Below are positions 1 to 8,081 of a DNA stretch of 11,489 nucleotides, one piece after another; the first letter of the stretch is position 1; every line of letters starts with the position of its first letter. Below the pieces are notes generated by a model. It was not told the DNA's origin. It did no database searches and worked only from the letters and a program-made list of their open reading frames with translations. The translations under genes and the position numbers were made by a program. The DNA comes from a bacterium. GTDB taxonomy: Bacteria; Coprothermobacterota; Coprothermobacteria; Coprothermobacterales; JAADFF01. The stretch lies in the NCBI GenBank assembly GCA_027063755.1, contig JAMORD010000038.1, forward strand, positions 1 through 11,489. The letters run 5' to 3'.

Positions 1-968
1 GCAAAGTCTTTAGATATTCCTGCGACCTGGGCAACCTCTTTAACAAGTTCAAGAGGATCGGCGATATTGCCACCACTCTTAGACATCTTCTTGCCACCCA
101 TCATCCACCAACCATGCACAATGAGCTTATGAGGTGGCTCAATACCAAGAGACATAAGCATAGCAGGCCACATGGCGGCATGATGTCTCAAAATATCCTT
201 GCCAAGTATATGTCTGACATGGGGCCAATACTTATTGAATTTTTCCATGTCAAACGGGTAACCTGCACCGGTAATATAGTTAATAAGGGCATCAAACCAC
301 ACATAGACCGTGTGTTTAGGGTCAATGGGCACTGTAATACCCCATGGCACTGTTATACGGGTTACAGAAACATCTTTTAGTCCATTTTTCACAAAGGTAT
401 AGATTTCGTTATACCTACTCTCTGGAACAATGGCTTTCTTTTCTTCATACCACTTTATGAGGGCATCTTGATATTTGCTCCATTTAAAGAAGTATGTCTC
501 TTCTGCAACCTCTTCTACTTCTATACCATGTATGGGACAGTATTTACCATCCACAAGCTCGTCGGGACTATAGAATGTCTCGCACTTAGGACAGTAAAAA
601 CCTCTATATTCTCCCTTATATATGTCACCTTTTTCATACATTGTCTTGAAGACATGTTGAACAACCTTTTCATGGTCTTTATCTGTTGTGCGAATAAATC
701 TGTCGTAGCTTATGTTGTATGTATCAAATACCTTACGAAATACGGCGGATACTTCATCGCAGAACTCTTTGGGATGCTTACCCAGTTTCTCTGCTGTACG
801 CATTATGTTAACACCGTGCTCATCGGTACCTGTTAGAAATAAGGTGTCATCACCTATGAGCCTGTGATACCTAGCAAGTGTGTCTGCAAGGATAGTCGTG
901 TAAGCACTACCAATATGCGGTTTGCTGTTAACATAATAGATTGGTGTTGTCACATAATAAGTTCCCAT
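1..968 (-). CDS. metG: Methionine--tRNA ligase (MetRS), C-terminal part missing at window edge
   Basis: Charges tRNA(Met) with methionine using ATP, in the cytoplasm. The first 322 codons are visible and the gene runs off the left edge. The class I signature appears as HIGS at residues 18-21 and the second signature as KMSKS at 294-298. A zinc knuckle C126-x2-C129-x14-C144-x2-H147 sits in the connective peptide, the single-knuckle CxxC/CxxH form. The whole Rossmann catalytic core is therefore present; the anticodon-binding domain and any tRNA-binding tail lie outside the window. The ATG at 968 is preceded by a strong GGAGGTGAT site that overlaps the glmS stop codon, and only 11 nt separate the two genes, so it is probably co-transcribed with and translationally coupled to glmS. 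There is no room for a T-box or SAM leader. Identity is secure; the choice between metG and metS naming is conventional. Confidence 0.96.
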   Translation of the reverse strand, partial: MGTYYVTTPIYYVNSKPHIGSAYTTILADTLARYHRLIGDDTLFLTGTDEHGVNIMRTAEKLGKHPKEFCDEVSAVFRKVFDTYNISYDRFIRTTDKDHEKVVQHVFKTMYEKGDIYKGEYRGFYCPKCETFYSPDELVDGKYCPIHGIEVEEVAEETYFFKWSKYQDALIKWYEEKKAIVPESRYNEIYTFVKNGLKDVSVTRITVPWGITVPIDPKHTVYVWFDALINYITGAGYPFDMEKFNKYWPHVRHILGKDILRHHAAMWPAMLMSLGIEPPHKLIVHGWWMMGGKKMSKSGGNIADPLELVKEVAQVAGISKDF

Positions 969-979
969 ACTATCACCTC

Positions 980-2833
980 CTATTCAACGGTTACCGATTT
1001 GGCGAGATTTCGCGGTTTATCAACATTGTTGCCACGCATTACTGCTACATGATATGCAAGAAGCTGTAGTGGAATAATACCGGCTATAGGTGCAAAAAGC
1101 GAGCTAACACGGGGAAGACCGATAAACATATCGGCTACTGACTGTGCCTCAATGTCGTCTCTATAACCGAGAACGATGGTCTTTGCTTTTCTGGCCCTAA
1201 CCTCAATAATATTGGAAATCTGCTTTTCTTTGATTCTATCTTGAAGCACTGTTGCTATTACAGGAGTTCCCTCCGATATGAGGGCTAGTGGTCCATGCTT
1301 GAGTTCACCTGCCTGGATAGCTTCAGAGTGAATATAAGAAATTTCCTTTAACTTCAAGGAACCTTCCATATTTGTCAGATGGTCAAGAAGCCTACCAATG
1401 AAGAAAACATTACTGGTATCTTTAATCTGGGAAGCGATATCTTTTACGGTATCTTCTACACCAAGCACGGTAGATATAAGATTAGGCAGTGCCAACATGT
1501 CAGAAACAAATTGGTGTTCAAATTGCTTATCTATAAATCCTCTTAACTTGGCTATATACATAGCAAGGAGATAACTTACTATAAGCTGATTGGTGTAGGC
1601 TTTGGTAGAGGCAACGGCAATTTCAGGACCGGCATTAATAACCAGTGGCACATTACTTTCACGATATATGGTAGATCCTACAACATTGACAATACCTATA
1701 ACGGGAATATCGTAAGATTTAATTAGCCGCATAGCGGCAATAGTGTCAGCTGTTTCTCCAGACTGGCTTATGACAACGGCTATACTATCATCTTTGTCGC
1801 GAGATAAATCCCAGGGCATATACCTAAATTCACTGCCAACATCGGCCTCTACAGAAAGGTCAGTATATGTCTTTAGAAGATATTTCAGTACAAGTCCCGC
1901 ATGAAATGCCGTTCCACACGCTGTTATATATACTTTCTTTGCTGTTTTTAGCTTATTTACAAGACTGTCAAGCTCAGGCATTGTGATCTCACTTTTAGCT
2001 ATATCTATACGTCCTCTAAGTGCATCTTGAACAGTTTGCGGTTGCTCATGAATTTCCTTAAGCATGAAATGGGGATAGCCTTTTTTCTCTGCAGATTCAA
2101 TATCCCAATCTATCTTAATGGGCTTAAATGGAATACGATTACCATTCTTATCAAACAAGACAACATCTTTACCATCAATATATCCATATGTGCCGTCCTC
2201 AAGGGGCATAATATCGCGAGTATATGACAGTATAGCCGGGATATCCGAGGCTATATATGTGCCACTGTCAGATTTGCCTATTACCATAGGACTTTGCTGT
2301 CTGACAAAGAAAATCTTATCTTTTTCGTCAGCAATAATAACGGCAAGTGCATAAGCTCCCTCAAGGGTATCTATGGCTTTTTTAAAAGCTCCAAACGGAT
2401 CACCTGTCTCTTTCAGATACTTTTCTATGAGATGAGCTATAACTTCGGTATCTGTATCTGATTTGAATATATGACCTTCTTTTATGAGCATATCTTTGAG
2501 GTGTTGAAAGTTTTCTATGATACCATTGTGAACAACAGCAATTTTTCCAGTGCAATCTGTATGGGGATGGGCATTCACATCGTTGGGTTCTCCGTGGGTA
2601 GCCCAACGTGTATGGGCTATACCAAAAAGCACATCATCACTATCCCAAATTTCTGCTAATTCAGATTCCAAAACTGAGATAGGTCCTTTTTTCTTTTCAA
2701 TAAATACATTGCCGTCTTTCATCAGCAGTGCAATGCCACTGGAGTCATAACCACGATATTCCAATCTCTTCAATGCGTCTATAATGACAGGAACTTTTTT
2801 ATCTGTGCCTATATATCCAACTATTCCGCACAT
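980..2833 (-). CDS. glmS: Glutamine--fructose-6-phosphate aminotransferase (isomerizing)
   Basis: Converts fructose-6-phosphate and glutamine to glucosamine-6-phosphate and glutamate, the entry step to UDP-GlcNAc and peptidoglycan. The 617-residue protein is close to the usual 600-610. It starts MCGIVGYIG, giving the Cys2 nucleophile of the N-terminal glutaminase domain, followed by EYRGYDSSG, HTRWATHG and the HNGIIEN segment. Two SIS domains follow, with TACGTAFHAG, ISQSGETADT and ASTKAYT motifs, and the typical C-terminus DKPRNLAKSVTVE. It begins 4 nt after the glmM stop, with an AAGGGG ribosome site inside the last glmM codons, so translation is probably coupled. No glmS ribozyme can fit between the genes; any control must come from the operon promoter, translation or enzyme level. 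The stop is TAG at 980-982. Confidence 0.98.
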   Translation of the reverse strand: MCGIVGYIGTDKKVPVIIDALKRLEYRGYDSSGIALLMKDGNVFIEKKKGPISVLESELAEIWDSDDVLFGIAHTRWATHGEPNDVNAHPHTDCTGKIAVVHNGIIENFQHLKDMLIKEGHIFKSDTDTEVIAHLIEKYLKETGDPFGAFKKAIDTLEGAYALAVIIADEKDKIFFVRQQSPMVIGKSDSGTYIASDIPAILSYTRDIMPLEDGTYGYIDGKDVVLFDKNGNRIPFKPIKIDWDIESAEKKGYPHFMLKEIHEQPQTVQDALRGRIDIAKSEITMPELDSLVNKLKTAKKVYITACGTAFHAGLVLKYLLKTYTDLSVEADVGSEFRYMPWDLSRDKDDSIAVVISQSGETADTIAAMRLIKSYDIPVIGIVNVVGSTIYRESNVPLVINAGPEIAVASTKAYTNQLIVSYLLAMYIAKLRGFIDKQFEHQFVSDMLALPNLISTVLGVEDTVKDIASQIKDTSNVFFIGRLLDHLTNMEGSLKLKEISYIHSEAIQAGELKHGPLALISEGTPVIATVLQDRIKEKQISNIIEVRARKAKTIVLGYRDDIEAQSVADMFIGLPRVSSLFAPIAGIIPLQLLAYHVAVMRGNNVDKPRNLAKSVTVE

Positions 2834-2837
2834 ATTA

Positions 2838-4175
2838 TCAACCCCTTAGCGAACTTTCCACATCAAGTATCTCACTAACTATGGTTTCTAATAATTTTAC
2901 CACTAATTCGTTATTTTGTGCCTCCACAGATATTCGTAGAACATGTTCTGTGCCAGAAGGTCTCACAATGATACGGGCTACCCCATCATACTCACTTGTA
3001 TATTTATTCACTATCTCTTTGACTTTAGGATGTTTAGCCAATTCATGTTTATATCTTGTCTTCAAATTGTACATTTTAGAGGGATATAAAGTAAAGTTTT
3101 TTAGTGCATCTTTGATATCAAGACCATCGCTGTAAATAGCATGAAGGATATATAGCATTACGCCAATGCCGTCACCGGTATTGTTTACAGGCATGAGAAT
3201 GATGTGTCCCGAGGATTCTCCACCAAGAATGGCACCTGTCTTTTTCATTTCATCGTATACATATTTATCACCTACAGGAGTTCTCAGCAATGTAATTCCC
3301 ATGTCTCTTAGGTAGGATTCCAGCCCCAAATTGGCCATAATAGTTGATACTACATACTCACCAAGGAGCCCTTTTTCTTTAAGATAATAAGCAAGAACAG
3401 CAAGTAAATGATCTCCTGTAAGTATGGTTCCATCTGACAGTATCATAAACACTCTATCACCATCTCCGTCAAATGTAAATCCATATGCCGCTCCAAGATT
3501 AACTGTTTCTTTGGCCACTACTTCTGGATGGGTAGCACCACATTTGTTGTTGATCCACCAACCATCGGGATAACCAAACAAGGCGTTTACCCTCGCCCTT
3601 CCCTTTTGCAAGGCATATACGGCTGCATTACATGTGGCACCATGAGCCGTATCTACCAGTATAAATTCTTCTTTTAAATCAATATCACCTATCCTGTCAA
3701 ACAAAGTTTCAACATAAGCCTTTGTAGCTTCGGGGTATGGAATATTGCTACCTACTTTATCCCAAGAAGCTGTTAGTGGAATATCCATAAGATGTTCTAT
3801 TTCCTCTTCGGCTGAAAGATCAATTTTTTCACCTTTACCATTGAAAACTTTAAGGCCATTGTATTCTATAGGATTATGTGAGGCAGATATCATGACTGCA
3901 CCGTCAACGGTCTTGTTTAAAGATGCCAGTAATGCTAAACCCGGCGTAGGTAAGACACCAAGAGTTATAGTATCGCCTCCAGCACTAAGTATTCCTGATA
4001 TTAATGATGCTTCTAAGGCATCAGAGGACAAACGGGGATCTTTGGCTATCATTATTGCGGGTTTTTTACCCCTAGAAAAATATCTTGCCACGCCCACTCC
4101 TAATCTAAAAGCGATATCAGGGGTTAAATCCTCTCCGAAAACACCACGGATACCATCAGTACCAAACCATTTCAA
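2838..4175 (-). CDS. glmM: Phosphoglucosamine mutase
   Basis: Interconverts glucosamine-6-phosphate and glucosamine-1-phosphate, the second step towards UDP-GlcNAc. The 445 residues match the family length. The order of motifs is that of alpha-D-phosphohexomutases: FGTDGIRG at 4-11, the phosphoserine loop ISASHNP with Ser99, the Mg-binding DGDGDR at 236-241, the sugar-binding GGESSGH at 318-324, and the phosphate-binding RPSGTE at 405-410. The residue after RPSGTE is His rather than the usual Pro, a small deviation. It lies between cdaR and glmS; the gap to cdaR is 15 nt. In B. subtilis, L. lactis and S. aureus, GlmM binds and inhibits CdaA, so the operon order implies the same partnership here (inference). 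The GGGAGGG ribosome site is about 12 nt from the ATG, longer than optimal. Confidence 0.97.
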   Translation of the reverse strand: MKWFGTDGIRGVFGEDLTPDIAFRLGVGVARYFSRGKKPAIMIAKDPRLSSDALEASLISGILSAGGDTITLGVLPTPGLALLASLNKTVDGAVMISASHNPIEYNGLKVFNGKGEKIDLSAEEEIEHLMDIPLTASWDKVGSNIPYPEATKAYVETLFDRIGDIDLKEEFILVDTAHGATCNAAVYALQKGRARVNALFGYPDGWWINNKCGATHPEVVAKETVNLGAAYGFTFDGDGDRVFMILSDGTILTGDHLLAVLAYYLKEKGLLGEYVVSTIMANLGLESYLRDMGITLLRTPVGDKYVYDEMKKTGAILGGESSGHIILMPVNNTGDGIGVMLYILHAIYSDGLDIKDALKNFTLYPSKMYNLKTRYKHELAKHPKVKEIVNKYTSEYDGVARIIVRPSGTEHVLRISVEAQNNELVVKLLETIVSEILDVESSLRG

Positions 4176-4190
4176 CTGTTGTCCCTCCCT

Positions 4191-5264
4191 TCAGTAAACA
4201 CCTGAATAGATTACAACACAAGTATCAGGTAATTTATCCGTTTTAACATTGCCCTTACTATCCACAATATCTGGAGGTGGCTCAACGCTTTCTGGACATC
4301 TGATCATAACAATCCATGGAGCTCCGTTTACCGTTGTCCTTATCTTATAGACTTTTGTTTTCTGCCATACAAAATACACACTCACATTCTTTCGTGATGG
4401 ATAGATAAGAGAAGCAATACCTTCCAAAGGACTATCATTAATGGGAACTTGAACCGAAGATGGATATTCACCGTGAAGGTCAATCGTCGCTGTTCTAACA
4501 AAAGATACAGGAAGATTGGTAGTTGCTGTTTTGACAACAACAAAACTCGGATTTACTTTTATTCCAGCAAGTACATATTCACCTTGTACATATCCTTTTA
4601 CAAGTGGCACTACAGGAAGCTGTACATAATCTTGCTTAATGGTAAAAGGAGACAATTTTATTTCAGATGGTTCTATAGTAATAAACTTTTTATCTTTAGG
4701 CTTACCTGTCAGATCAACGAGCATAATATCAGATGATGATACTTTAAGAGATTCTTGGGGTATCTGCTCCAAGACAATAATAGCTTTTGATATAGAAGCA
4801 ATAACGCTTGAAGGACCTTTTATAGAAACACGAGGGGGCAAAATCTCAAACTGACTTGTTATATCGGCATGACTGGCAGTTAATATTTCAATAGGAATAT
4901 TTTTATACTTGATAACATCTATACGTAAAGCAACAGATGAAGGATTAATATCTAAAAGACTAACGCTAGAGGGTAAGTCAACATTAACACTAAGTACAAT
5001 ATCTCCTACAGCATCTTTTGGAATCATCACCCATGCAACAGGTCGTGGCATGGTAGATACAATATCTTCTGGTCCTCTGACCTTGATATTAACAAGCGGC
5101 ACATCACTCAATATTACCTTATTGTCATTTAACCCTCTCACCTGTATTTTAATTCCAGTAAATACTCGTTCTGTATTAGGGGTAAGTGTTTGAGACATGG
5201 CAAACCAAAGGGCCAATGTAAATAAAAGTGAGAGAAAAATTAATGTTCCTCTATTCTGCTGCAT
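4191..5264 (-). CDS. cdaR: CdaR/YbbR-domain membrane-anchored partner of diadenylate cyclase
   Basis: Regulatory partner of CdaA in the c-di-AMP operon of Firmicutes; the protein faces outwards and is tethered to the membrane. At 357 residues it has one N-terminal hydrophobic helix (about 7-25) after a short MQQNRG head, then beta-rich YbbR repeats. Typical repeat signatures are visible, for example NIKVRGPEDIVSTM and SIKGPSSVIASISKA, each a V-x-GP-xx-(I/V) turn followed by an amphipathic strand. Probably three to four repeats are present, but exact boundaries cannot be set by eye. The start codon lies inside the 3' end of cdaA, overlapping it by 14 nt, so the two are likely translationally coupled. 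The C-terminal tail, rich in Pro, Asp and Lys, is not recognised. Assigned by repeat pattern and position. Confidence 0.9.
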   Translation of the reverse strand: MQQNRGTLIFLSLLFTLALWFAMSQTLTPNTERVFTGIKIQVRGLNDNKVILSDVPLVNIKVRGPEDIVSTMPRPVAWVMIPKDAVGDIVLSVNVDLPSSVSLLDINPSSVALRIDVIKYKNIPIEILTASHADITSQFEILPPRVSIKGPSSVIASISKAIIVLEQIPQESLKVSSSDIMLVDLTGKPKDKKFITIEPSEIKLSPFTIKQDYVQLPVVPLVKGYVQGEYVLAGIKVNPSFVVVKTATTNLPVSFVRTATIDLHGEYPSSVQVPINDSPLEGIASLIYPSRKNVSVYFVWQKTKVYKIRTTVNGAPWIVMIRCPESVEPPPDIVDSKGNVKTDKLPDTCVVIYSGVY

Positions 5265-6111
5265 CTTGATCGCCCTTCTTTCTACGAATTGTAAATCTAT
5301 GCTTCTTATGAGATGTTTGATTTTTTCCGCTTGTATTATCTCTTATTAACAATTTCTTTAGAATCTCGCGGGGCGATGCATTAAAAGTGTCATCTAAAAT
5401 TCTGCCTTTATAAGCAACTTTAATCCACCTTTTTTCCTCAGAGACAATAATAGCAACGACATCTCTCTCGCGGGTTATGGCAAGAGCAGCGGTATGCCTT
5501 GTTCCGAAATGAGAGTATGAACTATTCTCTACATTAAGATCTTCAGGTATAGGTATGACATAACCTGCCGCCCATATTTTTCCACTTTGGTTAATAATAA
5601 CTGCACCATCGTGCAGTGGTGAACCTGGATAAAAAATAGTTTCTATGAGTTTGGCCTTAGGTAAGGCATCAATAATTGTTCCCCTACCTGCCTCTACATC
5701 ACCTATAACATCGTCTCTTTCTAAGATAATGAGAGCACCATATCCATTTTTTCTCAGCCATTCCGCAGCTAACAACACTTCATCAATAACCTGAGAACCC
5801 ATGGACTTACTGGCAGGAAATTTTAGCAATTGAAAACGTTGAAGAGCTCTTCTAAATTCAGGTTGAAATATTATGGGTACAGATATTAGTAATATGGAAA
5901 TAAGCTTATCTGCCACCCAACCAGTAAAAGTAAAAACATGTAAATTTTTTGCTAACCACGATATTGCAGAAAGAATAAAGGCAAATGCAATAAATCTAAT
6001 AGCAAGGGGAAGCCCCCCCACACTTTGTAAGATTCTTAGTAAATTATATATAAACAGAATAACAATCAATACATCCAAAATCATAAGTAGTGTAGAGGAA
6101 CTTCCCAACAT
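5251..6111 (-). CDS. cdaA: Diadenylate cyclase CdaA (membrane DAC)
   Basis: Condenses two ATP into cyclic di-AMP, the second messenger that controls potassium and osmolyte transport and cell-wall homeostasis. The 286-residue protein has three N-terminal membrane helices (about 8-28, 36-54 and 62-82), a linker, and a cytoplasmic DAC domain (about 95-250). Both DAC signatures are intact: DGA at 168-170 within PLHDGAVII, and RHT at 205-207 within FGTRHTAAL. The C-terminus is a basic tail (about residues 263-280, with SHKKHR and IRRKKG runs). It starts 19 nt after arcC behind a GAGGTGA site and overlaps cdaR, in the conserved cdaA-cdaR-glmM order. Having arcC directly upstream is not the arrangement familiar from model Firmicutes. 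Confidence is high because both catalytic motifs and the operon context agree. Confidence 0.97.
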   Translation of the reverse strand: MLGSSSTLLMILDVLIVILFIYNLLRILQSVGGLPLAIRFIAFAFILSAISWLAKNLHVFTFTGWVADKLISILLISVPIIFQPEFRRALQRFQLLKFPASKSMGSQVIDEVLLAAEWLRKNGYGALIILERDDVIGDVEAGRGTIIDALPKAKLIETIFYPGSPLHDGAVIINQSGKIWAAGYVIPIPEDLNVENSSYSHFGTRHTAALAITRERDVVAIIVSEEKRWIKVAYKGRILDDTFNASPREILKKLLIRDNTSGKNQTSHKKHRFTIRRKKGDQDAAE

Positions 6112-6130
6112 ACATTTTCACCTCATATTA

Positions 6131-7066
6131 TTACTTGTAAATAGTTGTACCCGCTTTACCTAAAACAGCATCTGCTGCATCTTCAAGAGATGCAATAACT
6201 ACTTCATCGCCACCTCTTTCTAAAAATTTTATTGCTGCTTTAATTTTAGGCCCCATAGAACCTGCAGGGAAATGGCCTTCTTCATAATATCTCTTTATTT
6301 CTTCAAGAGATACTCTGTCAAGACCTCTCTGCTCGGGCTTTCCAAAATTAATATACACTCTGTCGACTTGGGTTAAAATAATAAGTTTTTCTGCTCCAAG
6401 CTTATTAGCAAGCAAGGCAGAAGCAAGGTCTTTATCTATAACAGCTTCTACGCCGCGTAGTCCTTCGTCTGTTTTTATAACAGGTATACCTCCTCCACCA
6501 ACGGATATTGGGATTTTGCCATCTTCATAGATGTCCTTAATTTCATCAAGTTCAACAATATCAAGGGGTTCGGGAGATGGAACAACCCTTCTATATCCTC
6601 TGCCAGCATCTTCCTTTATAACCCAACCCTTAGATGCCATTAACTCCTCAGCTTCTTCTTTTGTATAGAAAGGACCTACTGGTTTCGTTGGATTTTCAAA
6701 TGCAGGATCAGAAGGATCAACAATAACCTGGGTAACAACTGTAGCTACACCACGAATTATACCATGCTTTGCAAATACATTCCTGATAGACTGAGACAGC
6801 ATATAACCAATATATCCCTGGGTCATAGCCCCGAGAAAGTCCATTGGAAATGGTGGCAATTTATCTTTTGCAATATCATGTCTAAGCAGTTCCATACCTA
6901 CCTGAGGTCCATTACCATGTGTCAGAGCCACCTTTACCCCAGGATCAGAAAGCACTTTAAATAGGCTTTCTGCTGTCTGGTTACATGCCTTAAGCTGAGA
7001 AAAAGCATCCCCCTTGCTACCTGGCAGTTGAATGGCATTTCCCCCGAGGGCTATGACGACCTTCAT
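6131..7066 (-). CDS. arcC: Carbamate kinase
   Basis: Reversibly transfers phosphate between carbamoyl phosphate and ADP, giving ATP, ammonia and CO2 in the catabolic direction. The 311-residue protein has the amino-acid-kinase fold with family signatures: VIALGGNA near the N-terminus, THGNGPQVG, GRGYRRVVPSPEP, ISVGGGGIP, AVIDKD, LTQVD and GSMGPK. I chose the ATG at 7066 rather than the upstream in-frame GTG at 7075, because the GAGGTAGGTGAT purine-rich site lies just before 7066 and the protein then begins MKVVIALGG, as in relatives. The gap to argF is only 9 nt. No arginine deiminase gene is visible. In Pyrococcus, carbamate kinase and OTC channel the heat-labile carbamoyl phosphate between them; whether that applies here is inference. 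Confidence 0.95.
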   Translation of the reverse strand: MKVVIALGGNAIQLPGSKGDAFSQLKACNQTAESLFKVLSDPGVKVALTHGNGPQVGMELLRHDIAKDKLPPFPMDFLGAMTQGYIGYMLSQSIRNVFAKHGIIRGVATVVTQVIVDPSDPAFENPTKPVGPFYTKEEAEELMASKGWVIKEDAGRGYRRVVPSPEPLDIVELDEIKDIYEDGKIPISVGGGGIPVIKTDEGLRGVEAVIDKDLASALLANKLGAEKLIILTQVDRVYINFGKPEQRGLDRVSLEEIKRYYEEGHFPAGSMGPKIKAAIKFLERGGDEVVIASLEDAADAVLGKAGTTIYK

Positions 7067-7075
7067 AAATATCAC

Positions 7076-8011
7076 CTACCTCATGATAAGTGCCATAACG
7101 GCTTTCTGGGCATGAAGTCTATTCTCGGCCTCATCAAATACAACAGAGTTTGGTCCATCAACGATCTCATCTACAACTTCTTCTCCTCTGTGGGCTGGCA
7201 AACAGTGCATGAATAGGTAATCTTCCTTAGCGTGTTTGACAAGATCAGGATTAACCTGATATGGCTCAAATATCTTTCTTCTCTGCTCGGCCTCTGCCTC
7301 TTGTCCCATAGAAGCCCAAACATCTGTATATACAACATCGGCATCCTTTACAGCCTCAATGGGGTCATTGGTGATAACAACCTTGGAACCAGACTTCTTA
7401 GCAATCTCCTGAGCCTTACCTACTACCTCCGGTAGTGGCTCATATCCCTTTGGAGATGCCACATAAATATCCATACCGATGGTAGCGGCACCAAAGATGA
7501 GCGAGTTGGCCACATTGTTACCATCGCCAACATATGCAAACTTCAGACCCTCAAGTGTGCCTTTCTTTTCCCAGATGGTCAAGAAGTCGGCAAGAATCTG
7601 CATAGGATGTTCAAAATCGGAAAGTCCGTTTATGACAGGAACACGGGAATATGTTGCAAGGTCAACAATATCTTTGTGGTCAAACACACGGGCCATGATA
7701 CCATCTACATATCTGGAAAGCACTCTGGCTGTATCGGCAATTGTCTCTCCTCTTCTAAGCTGAAGGTCGTTAGCCCCAAGATAAAGAGCATAACCACCAA
7801 GTTGGTATATACCCACCTCAAAGGATACCCTCGTACGGGTAGAAGGCTTCTGAAAGATCATAGCCAGTGTTCTACCCTTTAGATAATCATGTCTCTTACC
7901 TGCCAGGTGCTCATGTTTCATCTGTTTAGCAAATTCAAGGATCTGCCAAATCTCTTCTCTAGAAAGATCCAGCATAGATGTAATGCTCTTACCTTTCATA
8001 TTAACTGCCAT
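7076..8011 (-). CDS. argF: Ornithine carbamoyltransferase
   Basis: Joins carbamoyl phosphate and ornithine to form citrulline (or the reverse in catabolic pathways). The 311 residues match the compact anabolic OTC length. Visible motifs are the carbamoyl-phosphate loop STRTR at 57-61, HPMQ at 135-138 followed by the acidic AD, the ornithine-binding DVWASMG at 230-236, and HCLPAHRG at 269-276. The SMG loop and HCLP together separate OTC from aspartate carbamoyltransferase. A GGGAGGG site 7 nt before the ATG at 8011 supports this start. It is followed immediately by arcC, so in this organism it could act anabolically or as arcB in citrulline breakdown; the sequence does not decide. Codon choice is somewhat richer in C-ending codons than in cdaA and cdaR. 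Confidence 0.96.
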   Translation of the reverse strand: MAVNMKGKSITSMLDLSREEIWQILEFAKQMKHEHLAGKRHDYLKGRTLAMIFQKPSTRTRVSFEVGIYQLGGYALYLGANDLQLRRGETIADTARVLSRYVDGIMARVFDHKDIVDLATYSRVPVINGLSDFEHPMQILADFLTIWEKKGTLEGLKFAYVGDGNNVANSLIFGAATIGMDIYVASPKGYEPLPEVVGKAQEIAKKSGSKVVITNDPIEAVKDADVVYTDVWASMGQEAEAEQRRKIFEPYQVNPDLVKHAKEDYLFMHCLPAHRGEEVVDEIVDGPNSVVFDEAENRLHAQKAVMALIMR

Positions 8012-8038
8012 TTAGCATCCCTCCCTCTAATGTGTTAA

Positions 8039-8059
8039 GGGGGCACAAGCAGTGCCCCC
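8039..8059 (-). promoter_or_regulatory. GC-rich hairpin between the GTPase gene and argF
   Basis: A perfect 8-bp inverted repeat, GGGGGCAC (8039-8046) and GTGCCCCC (8052-8059), closes a 5-nt loop. It lies in the 70-nt gap, the largest in the minus-strand series. Read on the minus strand it is followed by TTAACACATT, with only two consecutive T residues, so it is not a strong intrinsic terminator. It may be a weak attenuator, or an RNA-processing or 3'-stabilising element that makes the GTPase transcript more abundant than the downstream genes. Its role is inference; the hairpin itself is certain. The rest of the gap holds only the argF ribosome site. Confidence 0.7.
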
Positions 8060-8081
8060 ACTAAATATCATAAAATGGTTA

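Noticed and set aside
969-979. T-box or SAM riboswitch before metG
   Set aside because: Only 11 nt lie between glmS and metG, filled by a Shine-Dalgarno site.
3745-4197. Plus-strand open frame (150 codons) opposite glmM
   Set aside because: Antisense to conserved glmM motifs, with no ribosome site or domain; a frame shadow.
7067-7075. GTG start of arcC at 7075
   Set aside because: It abuts the argF stop and falls within the ribosome site; the ATG at 7066 gives the conserved MKVVIALGG start.
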